DNA of 64,000 bases, from positions 19,392,501 to 19,456,500 of the forward strand of contig NC_092580.1 of NCBI RefSeq assembly GCF_037975245.1. Reading direction: 5' to 3'. Source of the stretch: Apostichopus japonicus. Its lineage: Eukaryota; Echinodermata; Holothuroidea; Aspidochirotida; Stichopodidae. Under the pieces are notes generated by a model. It saw nothing but the letters and a program-made list of their open reading frames with translations, had not been told where the DNA came from and searched no databases. The stretch's first letter is position 1. Each line of letters starts with the position of its first letter. A program made the position numbers and the translations under genes. Shown here one piece after another: positions 21,926 through 34,999 of the stretch.

Positions 21926-22905
21926 GCGACGTCTGGATCGTCGGACATATAACTGGTCGACGACTGCTGCTTGTACAGCTTCATCGATTCTTTAATGATC
22001 TCTAACACACCTTTGAAGAGCATGATCACATTTTTGGTGAAGAATGTGGAAATGTCCCTGTTGTGGGTGAACCAGAAATGGAGACGAATGGAGAAGAGAG
22101 GGAAATTAACCAACAGCAGATACAGGAGAGATTGAATGATCAGCATGATCCGGTAGAGTTTGTGTTTTGGGGTCGGCGTCTGTATGCAACGGAGAACCAG
22201 GAGGGGAAACGTCGGAAGAATGATGCAGATGCAAGAAAATGCACGAACGATCCTGTCCAGCCTTGGGGTGATCAAAATACCCGATGCACGGATGAACAAA
22301 AAGTCTAGGAGCATAAGGGCATCTAAAACGTCCAGACATGCAGAGAAGGCGACTTTCTCCATGGTCAGTTTGTAATAGACTCCTTTAAGTTCCTTGTGAT
22401 GACAGTAAGCCAACAACAAGAAGACCACACCGGCCATGGACAGGGTCAACTTCAGACCGGTCGAAGAGAAGAGCTGCGGTCTCATGGGTAGATCCTCGGC
22501 GAAGAAGAAGAACATGTGATTTATCTTCAGGCAGAGGAGAGCTGCGTAGAGCACCCATGACAGATACGCGAAACGCACCTCGCTTAACGCCACCAACAAC
22601 TTCCTCGGTAGTTTCCTAAGGCAGGTTTTCAAGCACATGGGCATAGCGAGGGAGCATATCCACCAGAGAGTTACAAACATGTCCAAAAGAACCCATATGA
22701 CTGGAGATATGGTTCCTTTCGCATCTAAATTAAAAAAGAAAGTGTCCAGTAAGACCTGTTGAGCCACCAGAACTCCGATACATAGTACCTTTGCAACCAC
22801 TTCCACCAACGTCTCGCAACAGTTTCCGCCGAGCGGCATTCTCGGACTGATTGATCTCTGCAAACTCTGCACCGTTCTCAGGGATGACCTGAAAGTATCA
22901 CTCAT
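21874..22905 (-). CDS. TMEM121-family multi-pass membrane protein (1)
   Basis: This protein has 343 residues in a single coding exon. Its order of blocks matches the TMEM121 family: a first hydrophobic segment (about 34-58), a second (68-90), then RFAYLSWVLYAALLCLKINH (about 111-130), a fourth (148-168), a Leu-Asp-rich helix (185-205), RAFSCICIILP (about 221-231), and FSIRLHFW...DISTFFTKNVIMLFKG (about 271-299). Vertebrate TMEM121 is about 320 residues, so the length fits. The family's molecular function is poorly defined and I assign none. A strong splice acceptor (T-rich tract then CAG) ends about 26 bp upstream of the start, at about 22932, so a 5' UTR intron is likely. It is roughly half identical to the gene at 27511-28485. 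Confidence 0.82.
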   Translation of the reverse strand: MSDTFRSSLRTVQSLQRSISPRMPLGGNCCETLVEVVAKVLCIGVLVAQQVLLDTFFFNLDAKGTISPVIWVLLDMFVTLWWICSLAMPMCLKTCLRKLPRKLLVALSEVRFAYLSWVLYAALLCLKINHMFFFFAEDLPMRPQLFSSTGLKLTLSMAGVVFLLLAYCHHKELKGVYYKLTMEKVAFSACLDVLDALMLLDFLFIRASGILITPRLDRIVRAFSCICIILPTFPLLVLRCIQTPTPKHKLYRIMLIIQSLLYLLLVNFPLFSIRLHFWFTHNRDISTFFTKNVIMLFKGVLEIIKESMKLYKQQSSTSYMSDDPDVATRLKQMPTKDLGKEDV

Positions 22906-22931
22906 CTATTGCCCAAGTGATCATTAACTCT

Positions 22932-25900
22932 GAAAAGACAAAGACAAAAAAATAGTTATACAGGTCTTTCAAAAGACAATTCGAACCCAAAATGTACTCT
23001 GAATTAGTTTCCGACTGAACTGGGCATAAGTTGTAAACGTGACTTCAGCTTCATAGCTAAGATCACATGAACCCATTCAGGAAAAAGAATAACCATTAGA
23101 ATCTTTGTAAACGAATGAGGCGAGAGACACACCAACTTAGTAGTGACACAACCATTCCTACAGCAATTACCTTCTTTGCATGCAAATACAAAACTGAAGA
23201 CCTTGAAGAATTCATACTTAATTACCATGACAACACAAAGACGTTGAGTTAGATTGTTTACTTACTGTCTTATTTCTGTTATAGCTGGGCAGTCTATTTC
23301 CTCAACTGATCAGGTATCCTATGTTGGTGATAATGTCCAGACAGACCATACTATATTAATACTATACTGAACGGTACTGTACTATACTATGCTATACTGT
23401 ACTATATTTACTATGCTATAGTTAATCAACCTTGTTATCACATACAGAGCAAACAAAGTATGGCATATATCTTCTGAAACTAAACCTACAAACAAAACCA
23501 CTATTATTTCCGTCCTGATTGCTTTGTTATGCTTGATATCTTTTTATGACAGATGCCCGGCACTATTATTTCGTTTCTGATGAAACAGTAAACAGAAAGA
23601 AACAGTAAACTACAGTAAACTACCTGTACTGTCTCCGTACACTACCCCTTTGGACTAAATCTCAATTACTTTGAGTGTCCAACACCTGCCCAAAGATCAA
23701 GTCATTAGGAGGATGTTCACATTAAACACAAACCAAACAATGAAAATGAAGCTATCACCCTGTATTCTTTCTTCTTGCACATTTCTGGCATTACTTTGTG
23801 TTTAAAAGTACATGGCAAAGTTACTGTCGATTAGCTGTTTGTGCTCCTTTGAGTACTGTTTTGGGCAGGATTGGAATTTCTGACTGTCAGCCCTCCCCCC
23901 CTCCCTCCCTTATGAACAATCTCTACAGATGAGAGGTAATAAAATGAACAGTACTATCTGCTCCAATGTTAAATACAACAGATATCATGTTTGAATATAT
24001 ACCTATTAAATTTATTCATTCACAGACACATTTAGTGGAAAATAACACCACTGCCACTGTAAAGATTTATTGCATGACAAAAAAAGTAATTTCATTATAT
24101 TTTTGCCTATTATGATGTTTTAGTTTACATAATTTATAGCTTTCATTGTCTTTTCTAGAAAATTAATATCATTGTTATTTGCTTTAAGTTTCTTTTGTTT
24201 GTAAAGCACTTAGAGCTTGCTTTTGGAATAAGTGCTATATAAATGTAATAATAATAATATGATAATAATTAAAATAATAACAATAATAATAATAATAATA
24301 ATAATAGTAATAATAATAATAATTTACTAATAATAGTAATAATAATAACATATTCTGTAAACCTTGGCAGCCCCGAGCCTCCTCTGGATCCAACAGACCA
24401 TTTAAATGTACTCCATGGAGGATCCTCTTGAACACAAGCACAACACTTATTAAAAAACACACACACAAGTATTGAAACTGGCATACTTGGGATACCCATT
24501 ACCCTGTACTGTAAACAAGCATAATGAGTCTAGCAGACAGTGTACAAAACCATGCCCTGAAAATTACCGCGGTTGTTTACAATTAGCAATGGAAAATGGA
24601 TACGATGTATGTGTTTGACATGCATACAGTGTATTCCTCTACCTGCCTGTCTCGTCTGACATTTGCTTTTAAAATCAGTCTTGGCTAGCATAATTATATT
24701 GAGGTCCTGAGTTGAAAAACATCTCTGAGTAAATTACATGTCATAGCTATATATACAGGTATGCCTGGTTTAATCAAATGTTTTGACATGTTGACTAACT
24801 ATGAGAAAGTGTCATGTGGAGGATATGTAAAGTCCAGTCCTGTAAAATATGAATGAAACCACCAACAAAACTGATCGACCAGTCGGAACAATTTTTAAAA
24901 TACCCGTATTTTTTGGGTCACGTGTCAGAGAACTTGTATGACAGTGTGAACAGTATGTATATCCTGTTTCTATTTCATGTTTGAAACTTTGACCCTTTTA
25001 TGAGAGGACAGTTACAGAGTGGTATCAGGCTGCATTAGAAAATTGTCCCACTGGCCGCATTGATCACTGTAAATGACAGATATTACATGTCTGGACAAAT
25101 GCAACTTATGTTCCATGTTTTATAAAATCCTTGTTATGCCATAGACATTAGATTAGAACATTAAAAAGAGAACAAAACAGTATTTAATGTAGCAACAAAA
25201 TTCATTTTATTTTAAACAGCACACATGACAGACGTGCAACATATAATACATGTTTAGAGTTTAATTTCCATAAACAGACTCTAAATGCCAAAATTATTTG
25301 ACTTTGCTAGTTGGAAAGTTGTACATTATTTGCCTATTACCTGTCTATGTCCATACAGGCTAACTAAAATCAAATGTACAAAATGCCCATCAGTATTGGC
25401 CCCAAAATTTCAGAATGCTACTAAAAGAAGGGACGTTTTGTAAAGTACCTTCCTAAGTATATACATGATACACCTTGTTCAAATAACTTGCAATAAAACT
25501 GGCAATAAAATGGGTGACCATTATCAGACTTTTTAGCTTTTTTGGGAGTAATGATGATGACCTTAAATTTGCCTATTGTTAAGCAAAACAAAAGCACAAA
25601 GACAATCGGTATGATGGAATTTGAGATTCTGTGCAATTTCACCAATATTGATAGTTCGAATACCCAGTCAACCTTTAATGCTTCAACTGTTACAAACTGG
25701 CTGGAATCTTAGAGAAATACTTGTCCTAGGACACCTATAAATAACATTGTCCTAATCACTAATAGGCATTAGAAATCATGAAAACAGCTGTAAATCCATC
25801 AAAGATTGATTAAACAGCTAGCTCACCATGCACATTGATGATGTACAGGGAGTAACTGTGTAATTTTCTGTTATATTTTCCCTTTTTCTCACAATCTTCG

Positions 25901-27510
25901 TTTCAATTATACTGAACACAGGTTTGTGCCTTTGTGGCCTATTGCAAAGTTTTGAAATATTGTATTTTCTTCTTTGAAAAGAGAAACATCACAATATTCA
26001 AATGGTATATGTGGACTTGTTATCAGGGATAAACTTATTAAGGGCTAATGTAAGAAATGTTGACAAGCGCAACACTCCACATCATATTTAGTGGGTAATC
26101 CAGATTTATCAAAACTTTAAATGTATGTTTCTTGGCAATGACAAAGAGCTTTTCAAAAAAATGTCAACAGATTTTGAATGAGATTATAACACACAACAAA
26201 TGTGATGAATATGGGACAAATTGGCTAGTTGTCCATAGTACTTCTAGTAGTAACAACAATAATAGGGAACCATTTTAATCTCTGTTCTGTTTAACCTGGT
26301 AGACAACCCACATCCCACTCGCATGCCCAACTCGGGGGGGGGGGGTCAGGGGTATAGCCCCCACCTCGTATTAATAGTGGGGGAAATGGTTCAGTCAGGG
26401 TTTTTCTACATTCAACCTGTCGCAGAATTAGATCACAGCTAGCCTACAGGTATACAACCCCCCCCCCCCCATTAAACCTCACACAAAGCTTAAATGTATT
26501 AATTACCACAACCTTGCATTTAGAACTAATCATAGACCTCATATCAAGCTATGCCTCAGAATGCACCATTGCATGGGAGTTGACCTCAATGACCCCAGGG
26601 TCTTACACCCCTCTATCATAAAACCCATCATACACCACCGGCCGTTCCGCACCTTTGAAACGCACTTGTGCACGCCACTGCCGCAAACTGCAATTCGTGC
26701 ATTGTGAATATGTATGCAGAAAACAGCCAATCTGTCAGTCTAGAAAGCTGCAGTCTAAACATCTTGCTTTCCACAGTGTGTTCATTGGCTGACAGGCTCC
26801 TCTGAAATGCCAATGAATCACATTTGCAAATTGGGCAAACGAAAATAACTGAATAAATGTACTTATTCAATACTTAGGTTAAAACTGCACTGGATTAAAC
26901 TGAATGATATGTATGTACAGCCTTAGTACAGCAATGACTGCCACATATTAGTATCATAGAATGATCATGTTGAAAAGATTATAAACAAAGCAGAAAATAA
27001 ATATAAAATTATAGTAGCAAAACTTGCATACATATTCCTTCCATGAATTCCTGATATTAGGTGATCAATTTGTATCAACTCTGCCCTGATAGCCATACTG
27101 TCTTTGGCATATAATACTGTAGAGCTTAATAAATATTTCCAGGCTGTGGTTTATGGATTAAATATATCATACTGTACTACAACAACGGAATAAGGAAAGA
27201 AAGAAGACTGATGTTGACAATTATACAATACAAACCTCACTTAAACAAACGGTATTGTAGAGCTCTACACACTTAAAAAGCTTGATCTGTCCTACCATAT
27301 CCATACCTCCATCAAGTGAAATATGAACTAGGAATTTTATAGTTTACATTCTTCAGTTCTTTCTACTAGTTCAGCTAAGACAACTTTGTAGTTTCCTTCA
27401 GCGTTGCCTATTCTTACCATGACTTATTCCCCATCCCCCTCCCCGCCTAGCCTTCCTCCTGATCACCAATTTACCATTCCTCTCCTCACACACCCATTTT
27501 CTCCTTATTT
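22932..27510. other. Intergenic/5' UTR intron region between the TMEM121-family genes
   Basis: No coding exon was recognised. The stretch holds an (AAT)n microsatellite with a LINE/SINE-like tail at 24186-24350, a low-complexity ACTAT-rich zone at 23338-23420, and G and C runs near 26335 and 26459. Confidence 0.45.
24186..24350 (+). repeat. LINE/SINE 3'-tail-like sequence with (AAT)n microsatellite
   Basis: GTAAAGCACTTAGAGC...AAGTGCTATATAAATGTAAT followed by many AAT units is the ending shared by many L2-like LINEs and their SINEs in marine animals, recognised here by eye. The spurious Leu/Tyr-rich open frames on the minus strand come from the microsatellite. Confidence 0.55.
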
Positions 27511-28485
27511 TCACAGGCCTGTATCCTGTTGTTTCTGTTGACCATCTGCATCAGCATTGTCTTCAACCATTTGTCCATTCTCTTCTTCATCTACGTCTTC
27601 CTTTCCCTGCTCCTTTGAAGCCTTGTTCTGCATATACCACTGTACTAACTCTCTCACGATATCGATGGCACCCTTGAACAACATGATGACATTCTTGGTG
27701 AAGAATGTTGAAATGTCAATCTCATGAGTGATCCAGAGGTGAAGTCTTATGGAGAAGAGGGGCACGTTGACGAAGATGAAATAGAGAGCGGTCTGGGTGA
27801 TCAGAGACAGACTGTACCACTTCCTGCTGGGGTTTTCTCGTTGCAGGATACGAAGGAGGAAGAGAGGGAACATCGGGAGCAGGATGCAGATGCAGGAGAA
27901 GGCTCGAACGGTCCTGTCCAACGTGTAAGGGACTTCGAAACCGACGTCGTTTACAAACAGGATGTTGAGCAACGACAGACAGTCCAGGATATCCAGACAT
28001 GCGGATATGGAGATTTTTTCCATGATCAATTTGTAATCCTCCTGCCTTATATCTCTGTGATGACAATAAACTAACAACAGAAAGGCAATTCCAGCCATGG
28101 AGATGATCAATTTGAGACTGGTCGAAGAATAGAGGCTTGCATTGGCTTCGAGACTTTCAGAAAAGTAGAAGAACATGTGATTCACTTTAAAGCAGAGAAC
28201 AACGGCGTAGACAATCCAGGAAAGATAAGCGTACCGCATTTCGTTGACCAGTAGCTTGAACCGGTTCTCTTCTGCAGAGGAGACAGCCTTGATGCACTTT
28301 GGGATCATCAACGACGTGATCCACCAGATTATCACAACGGCATCGAATACAATCCACATGTATGGTGATGTCCCCGAGTAGTCCAACTTGAAGAAGTAAG
28401 AATCTAGGGCTATAGCTTGTCCCAATACAACCAATATGCACAACAGTTTGGTCATACCTGCTAAAATTCTCTCAAAGGTTTCCAT
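27511..28485 (-). CDS. TMEM121-family multi-pass membrane protein (2)
   Basis: This protein has 324 residues in one coding exon. It shares with its neighbour the blocks RYAYLSWIVYAVVLCFKVNH (about 84-103), LKLIISMAGIAFLLL, RAFSCICILLP and FSIRLHLW...DISTFFTKNVIMLFKG. The C-terminal tail (about 290-324) is acidic and Gln-rich (GKEDVDEEENGQMVEDN), longer and more charged than the paralogue's, though both share GKEDV. It lacks the 20-odd N-terminal residues of the other protein. The two genes lie in the same orientation about 4.6 kb apart, consistent with an old tandem duplication. A possible splice acceptor (pyrimidine-rich, ending CAG) lies about 27 bp upstream of the start. Confidence 0.82.
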   Translation of the reverse strand: METFERILAGMTKLLCILVVLGQAIALDSYFFKLDYSGTSPYMWIVFDAVVIIWWITSLMIPKCIKAVSSAEENRFKLLVNEMRYAYLSWIVYAVVLCFKVNHMFFYFSESLEANASLYSSTSLKLIISMAGIAFLLLVYCHHRDIRQEDYKLIMEKISISACLDILDCLSLLNILFVNDVGFEVPYTLDRTVRAFSCICILLPMFPLFLLRILQRENPSRKWYSLSLITQTALYFIFVNVPLFSIRLHLWITHEIDISTFFTKNVIMLFKGAIDIVRELVQWYMQNKASKEQGKEDVDEEENGQMVEDNADADGQQKQQDTGL

Positions 28486-30169
28486 TTTTATATCAGAGTT
28501 TCTTTTTCAGCTGGATAGTTGACAGTAAAAACAACTACAACTGGATGTATACATGTAAATACTGTATCACACTACAGCCTTTCACTGCAGTTTGAAAGTT
28601 ACCAGCACCAATCATTCAAGGACAATGCATGCATTGAACGGATAGAGAATGCAGGTTGGTAGTCAGATAAGGAGCAGCTCAACAGGTGACAACAATTCTG
28701 TACGAGAGAAACAAAATGAAAGCAAACCTTTCCACCATATCTATGACAGCCATTGAAATAGAAAGATAACTGCAGTGCACTAAAAGTCTAGAACTATATA
28801 TGGTAAACAAACAAAATGAGTCATGCATGGAATTTTGACAAGATGAAGGAGAATGACACCACAATGAAGTTTAACTACAAGTATAACTGATCTAGCATGG
28901 CTGCTGGCTTTAGGAAGTTTGCAAGGTACCAGAGGATGCACACACATGTACACACGCACACACACACACATAAAATTACGGGAAAGGTGTACATGCAATT
29001 AACGTCCTGTGCTATAGGATCCACTTCCATGTGTTTACTGCTGCAGACCAACCCAGGTTGACAATTGTTTCCTGGTTTCTTTTTATCAATTCATATATGG
29101 GGTCAGTCAATATTTAATGTCATTCAAGTACATGTTGCTATGCTTCCAAAACATTCAGCCTCTCCAAGGTGCATACTGACCCTATGTCGTGTAAAGATTC
29201 AGTATACACTACAATATACAGTACAGTAGCATGATTGGGACTCTAGAACACTTTCTCCATCTTCATGGAAGTCTTTTCTTTTTAACTGACCAAAACAAAT
29301 CCATTGAATTGGCTAATATTACGACCTGCTATACATGTGCAGAATATAATTGGCTTAAAGACTCCGACCATATGTCCTGATAACAGTCCGAATAAAGATC
29401 TGCTTATTGGCCCCAATTAAAGCACGCTATAGCTAGGAGAGTTTTGTGATTACGAAGTGGACCTGCCACGGTTGTTAAATGACCTCGGGCTCTACAATTA
29501 GCCTGCATAGCTTCTTAACACCATGAGGCTTTTTGTACAAACACTGTGTAGAAATATGTTTATTTCTACAGTTTAGTTAATCATACAGAGTTCACACAAA
29601 GACTCACATAAAAGAAAAAATATGTGGCAGGCATTGCAGCCCAATTGGTAAAAAGAGGTCAGTTTACGACCAAGACAGGTCGATTTTGTAATCTCAAGAA
29701 ACTTTTCCATGATAGTGTGCTATAGTTGGTGTCTATACAGCAGACCTTTCAGCTTCATATGCTAATTAATATTCAAATGATATATTTGTAATCTGTAAGC
29801 AGACTGCCAGGCAAATTTGTTTCAGTAAAATAAACTCTCCATGCTGTGTGTTGGTCCACTCGTTAAATAACACTTGATATCACTAGTAATCACTGATCAA
29901 TAAATCATATCATCGTACCACTTCATTTTTAATAAAGTGACTTCATTTAGAACTTAGTGTTCCCAGTCAATATCACTGTGTGAGCTCTTTAAAATCAAAA
30001 TATGTTGCCTGACTATATCCCTGGACTATAGATGAACTTGTGAGCATTTCTCTTCATATGATTCTGTGTGTGAAATTTGCCAAAATGTCAATCTGGTGTT
30101 ACTACAGCACTGTACCCACCATCCCTCGTGCAAAAATAAAAAAATAAGAACAATTAGTCAGCACTACAG

Positions 30170-30660
30170 TTAATTGGACCAACATGTGAGGATTCTTCTT
30201 CATGGTATATAATTTCTTTTTATGATCTGAGACAGTGAAATGTATGCATATATGTAACATGATACAGTGAGTTGTTTGATGAAAGTTGGAACAAACATCA
30301 TATATTGGCCTACAAATTACAAATGCGAAAGCACTTTGTTCTTCACATTGAACTGAGATGGTAGAAAGTACAGGTTTTACTGCACTGTATCGATATATCT
30401 AGAATGTGTTTATTTAATATGGAACATGATATACATACTGTAGCAGGCTGTTTGATCAAAGCATCATAAATTGGCCTAGTACAAATTACCAACATGCGAA
30501 GACTTTTCCTTCATATATATTACTGTGTATATGATCTGAGGTCCATTAGAAAGCACTCACAGATTTACTGCAGTACTGTACTTAATATACATCATATATA
30601 CATACATATATATATCACAGTGTATGCATATTAAGCAAAATCATACAGTTGGCTGCTCAA
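30170..30660 (+). repeat. Degenerate tandem repeat, period about 150-170 bp
   Basis: Three units share GGCC(T)A...ACAAATTAC, then an AACATGTGAGGA or AACATGCGAAG block, then CTTCAT...TGATCTGAG. These landmarks recur near 30180, 30318 and 30487. Divergence is high, so the array is old. Confidence 0.55.
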
Positions 30661-31084
30661 TATCAAAGCAGAGCAAAGTGCAAAATTTGCACCTGTAGTG
30701 CAGATGATGTACAGTTGAGAAGTTGTAGTCAAACAACAACAATGTTGTTTATCATGGGATCTGACTTTTAAAGCCAATATCATGTCTGCAGCAAAATATT
30801 GATACCCTAAAAGGCAACAAACTCAATCACTGGATTCATGACATGCTCTTACACAGAAATTATGACAAATACTAATTGTTCATTTGATTTATAATAAGAA
30901 GATTGCACTGTAAATGTCATGTGATTTTGTTGTATTTAAATACAGTAAGTGTACACTAAATTTTCTTTTTCAAATTGCTTGTTCTTTCTGTTTTCCTTCA
31001 ATGCGTTTGGCTAGCAACTTTCTAATCAGTATTTAATTTTCTGATGAAGAAGTGACTTGATGATCATATTAACACTTCACTCAA

Positions 31085-31520
31085 ATGTCTATCCTGCAGT
31101 TGTTTGAACTTATTCAAATCGAAGTACTTCATCTTTTCATGTGAATTCATCAAACCAGACTAACATGAAACAAACTAACTTTGTAACAGTCACATGAATG
31201 TGTAAAAAGCAAAATATTTCAAATTTCAAGTAACCCAACTGCACCAAAACATTATTAATGCTTACATTGTGTACATTTATCCAAAACATACTGTAGTACT
31301 TCAACTTTTCATGTGACTTGATCAAACATGATGCAACATGAAACAAAACACATTTTGTTACAGTCACATGCATATTGTATTCAATGGAACTTTCTTTCAA
31401 CTTTTCAAATAACCACTATTCAGTTACATCAAATCATATGTATGCTACATTTGTTTGAATTTACTCAAAGCAAAGAAATATTACTTTAAAAGTGACTTGA
31501 TAAAATCAGACCGACATCAA
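31085..31520 (+). repeat. Degenerate tandem repeat, period about 170 bp
   Basis: Units share CTTTTCATGTGA(A/C)TT(C/G)ATCAAAC...AACATGAAACAAA...TTTGTTACAGTCACATG. They occur near 31133 and 31305, with weaker partners near 31480 and just upstream (GTTTGAA(C/T)TTA(C/T)TCAAA). Confidence 0.6.
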
Positions 31521-34500
31521 GCCTACTATGTACTACTACTAGTTAGAAACTATGAATTAAACCAAGCCAAAACAATACAACTTAAGCACAAAATACATCA
31601 AGTTGTATTTAGTGCTTACTACAAATTATTGTTCAATCTATATTTTTAGTGAAAATGACTGTCTTTACTCATAAAACTAGTCAAATAAATTTTGACAGTT
31701 AACATTATATCACTTAACATAACAAGGTAATATATGTAATAGGAGTTGTGCCAATGATTTGCAAAACTCAGGATTTCAGTATCCTTTGAGAGTTGACACT
31801 TTGTCAGAATAAGGTAGAATGCAAGGAAGTTACGAGGAAATTTAATTTAATTAAACATCACACATGCCATATGTTTGAAAGCAAAGGCAAGTTTACGGGC
31901 CCCACACACTGCATAATTATTAAGAACAATATAACACTGTGCATGTCGAAGTCAAAGATGTGTACTCCTTTCTTAAAAGCATCAATGCTTTTAGAAATAT
32001 TGATTAACCTCTAGAGCTATAAAAATGTAAAATGACTGTAAGAGCAAACACAAACGGAAGAGTATGTTCAGCCCAATTGAAATGATGTCACATACTTTGC
32101 TGTTACCTAAAATAATTTATAACATTAAAAATTTGGTGAAAACTTATGACATTTTATGAATCTTTCGGGTAACATCAGAAAAACTGATATCACCAATTCC
32201 AATGAAAAGTCATGATTTCCTCCTTAAACATGGTATGCTGATATTACATTCACGTAGCAATGCAAAAATGTACTGTGTCTTCATGTCTCAATCAACATTG
32301 CCACCAGAACCCTCCTCACATAGTAATCACCATTAAGTTCACATAACTTTTTTCCCAGTTTTCATTCTTCACACATTAGTACATGACTAAAGTCGAATAT
32401 ACACAATGATTACAAATGGCATTAAACATAAGTAACATAGGTACATACTCAAAAGTAAAGGTTTTAAAGGTAACAGGAGATTAAACTGTTTGCCACATTG
32501 TAACTGTTTAGTTTCTTGGTTTCAAATTATCTCCAGGGTTTATGTTTGCATGTTTTATGAAAGATTAAGACCTAGCCTAATGTTAGTAAGTTACTGTTAG
32601 GCATATCCTATTTGGAATTGACTTCTTTGGGGCCTCTGATCACGCACCGTAGACCATACTACTTAGGAATAACCTATGCGTAGGCAACACTTCTTCCCTT
32701 TATTCCATTTTTAAATTTAATACAATAAGCTTAGATTACAAAGGGCTAGAGTTTGTTACCAAGCATAAGCTTAGGCCTGTCGTTAGGATACGACAAGCAT
32801 ATTATATTTGGTAGGCTATTGTACACTGTGCTGGGCACAAGACTTAGTCAGAGACAGCTGTCACTGAAACTTTCACCAAATATATAGCAGTTGAGAACAT
32901 ATTTAGAGATGAAAATGTTGGAGATCACTTTCTTCTCTATCATTACTTACCACACCGTGCCTGAAATTGTATTTTAGCTTGTTTACCACCCAGAAATGCA
33001 GAGAGATGTTAACCACACCCACGGTGATTGTTATTTCTGCATGACAAATATTTAATGGGGAAATCCCACAGATAATTTCACGTACAACGTACATGCGATT
33101 GCGTACAATATATACGCACAATAACCTGTTCTTCCATGAGAAAGATAAGAATAAAAGTAGCAAGTTTATTCAAAATATGCTCGCGTAAATATTTGATTAC
33201 CTGTTGGATTTTAACAGTTTCTCATTTCTCCAATAAATACCTTAACAGTTCAAATACTTTAGTAACAATCGAATCACAAAATTTACACGACATCTGATAA
33301 GACCTATTTCACATCCGACCGAGGCTGAGTTCGTTATCAGAAAAGTTATAAATTATACGTAGAGAAGCAAGCTTCTTGCATGCACTTTTTCAAACAATCG
33401 TTCGATTGCCTGCAATTACCGGTTTGTATCTTCCTATTTTGCACCAACTAGCTCGGTTTAAAAATTGCTAATTGAAATTGTTTGTGCCCGGGCCAAGCGT
33501 TCCCATACAGGTTCACAAAACGATTTCCTCGCAACATAATCCCTAGCCCCCCTCCCCCCCCCCCCACCACCACCACTGTACATTGACCCGCACGAACGTG
33601 CTGTTCGATTCGTCCGGTTCCTGCAACATACCGATCGAGAGACTATCGATTCTACATCCAAGCTATATGGACTCCAGTAGGCCATATGATATCCGACATT
33701 TTACCATATTATGGTATACACAGGCTTATGTGTGATTTACGAAGTATCGATACGGGTTAGTGATTATTATATTTGAGCTCATTCCAATTTAAGGCTATTC
33801 AAAGGATATTCATATTAATCACGCGTGTATCAAACAATCATACAACACTGCACACAACTTTGAAAATGTGGCTTCCATGGTACAACAAGTCAGTAAATTT
33901 GTTACTGCTAGTTTCCATTTTTGGGGGGGGGGGGGTGGGGGGACTGTCAGCAAAGTACTGCTCAAGATCTACCGCAAAATGCCTGTAGGTAAATATACCT
34001 AAAAGTTACATGACCTGATCGACGTTCCTGCTCTGAAGGTATCTAAGGCTAACTGAAACAAAAACAAAAAAATAATTAGCATATATAGAGACAGATAGAC
34101 AGTGGCTACTTTGGGCAGCCGCAGCTAACTTTAACAAGATAAAGAGCAACTTTAGTCGGCAGATCAAGTGAGAGGCGATTTGAGTAAAGTTTGACAGTAG
34201 ACCTATAGCTATTCTCTTACATGTCTCCGATTTACTTTATATATTCAGTAATGCTTTCTGATCTACCAATTTGGTGGTATTAGGAAGGAAAGGGCGCTGT
34301 AGTGACCTGAACGGGGTCAATCGGGCGCAGTGCTAAAATTTGGCATTATGTGGACCTGGTATAGATGGTTAAAATGTAGTTGCAGAGGATACCGGTACAA
34401 GATGAGCAGTAATTAGTTTACCACTGTGATGTCACAATGAATTTATATGCAAGTATGTTCCTAAAGATGTATAATATTCATTATGTGCATGCCATTTTGC

Positions 34501-34679
34501 TAAAACTGCTTAAACTTCGATTATTGTAGTGCGCGTGCATCCTTCAGTATTGGCATTCCTTGCAAGTGAACCATGACTGGATGTTAAAACTTACAGTTTC
34601 AAACAGGTATCGCACCACAATGAGAGTAGTGGACATCCGCCTGAGAGGTTAACCATTCGAGTGCCATACTGTGTTGATC

Positions 34680-34706
34680 TTATTTTTTTTTTTTTTTTTT
34701 TTTTTT
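34680..34706 (+). repeat. Poly(T) tract
   Basis: Twenty or more consecutive T bases. It could mark a poly(A) tail of a minus-strand retroposon, but no element body was recognised on either side. Confidence 0.7.
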
Positions 34707-34999
34707 GCATTTTCTGAGTCATCATCATTCTTTTTGATGCTTGTATGTTGAAGAGGATGAAATAAACTACTGATGGTCTAATCTGCAGGGTTGAAGGTGG
34801 TTTAAGGTATTTTAGAAAATCTTGGGTAAAACAAGAAGATTCCGCAGCGACGGTTGGCAGATTGGAAGGGGAGCACTATGATAAAAGTTGAGCTCTTGTA
34901 GCTCAAAATCTAAACGGTCGTGGTGGCAAAAGTTTAATGTTTTATGATATAACCCAAGCCATTATAGCCACCATATGGTTGGTAGGACATGTCAGTTGA

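Larger units (their letters stand above)
28486..34999. other. Gene-poor region upstream of the TMEM121-family genes
   Basis: No coding exon was recognised. It holds a (CA)n run near 28955-28975, two zones of degenerate tandem repeats (entries at 30170 and 31100), C/G runs near 33548 and 33924, and a 27-base T run at 34680-34706. Non-coding 5' exons of the minus-strand genes could lie here but cannot be placed by sequence alone. Confidence 0.4.

Noticed and set aside
22063-22375. Plus-strand frames opposite the first TMEM121-family gene
   Set aside because: Antisense shadows of a conserved coding region; no homology.
24235-24499. Leu/Tyr-rich minus-strand frames resembling membrane peptides
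   Set aside because: Translations of the (AAT)n microsatellite.
27722-28074. 116-codon plus-strand frame opposite the second TMEM121-family gene
   Set aside because: Antisense shadow of the conserved membrane domain.
34588-34706. Possible SINE next to the poly(T) run
   Set aside because: The T run is on the wrong side for a tail of the adjacent tRNA-like-looking sequence, and no box A/box B pair is convincing.
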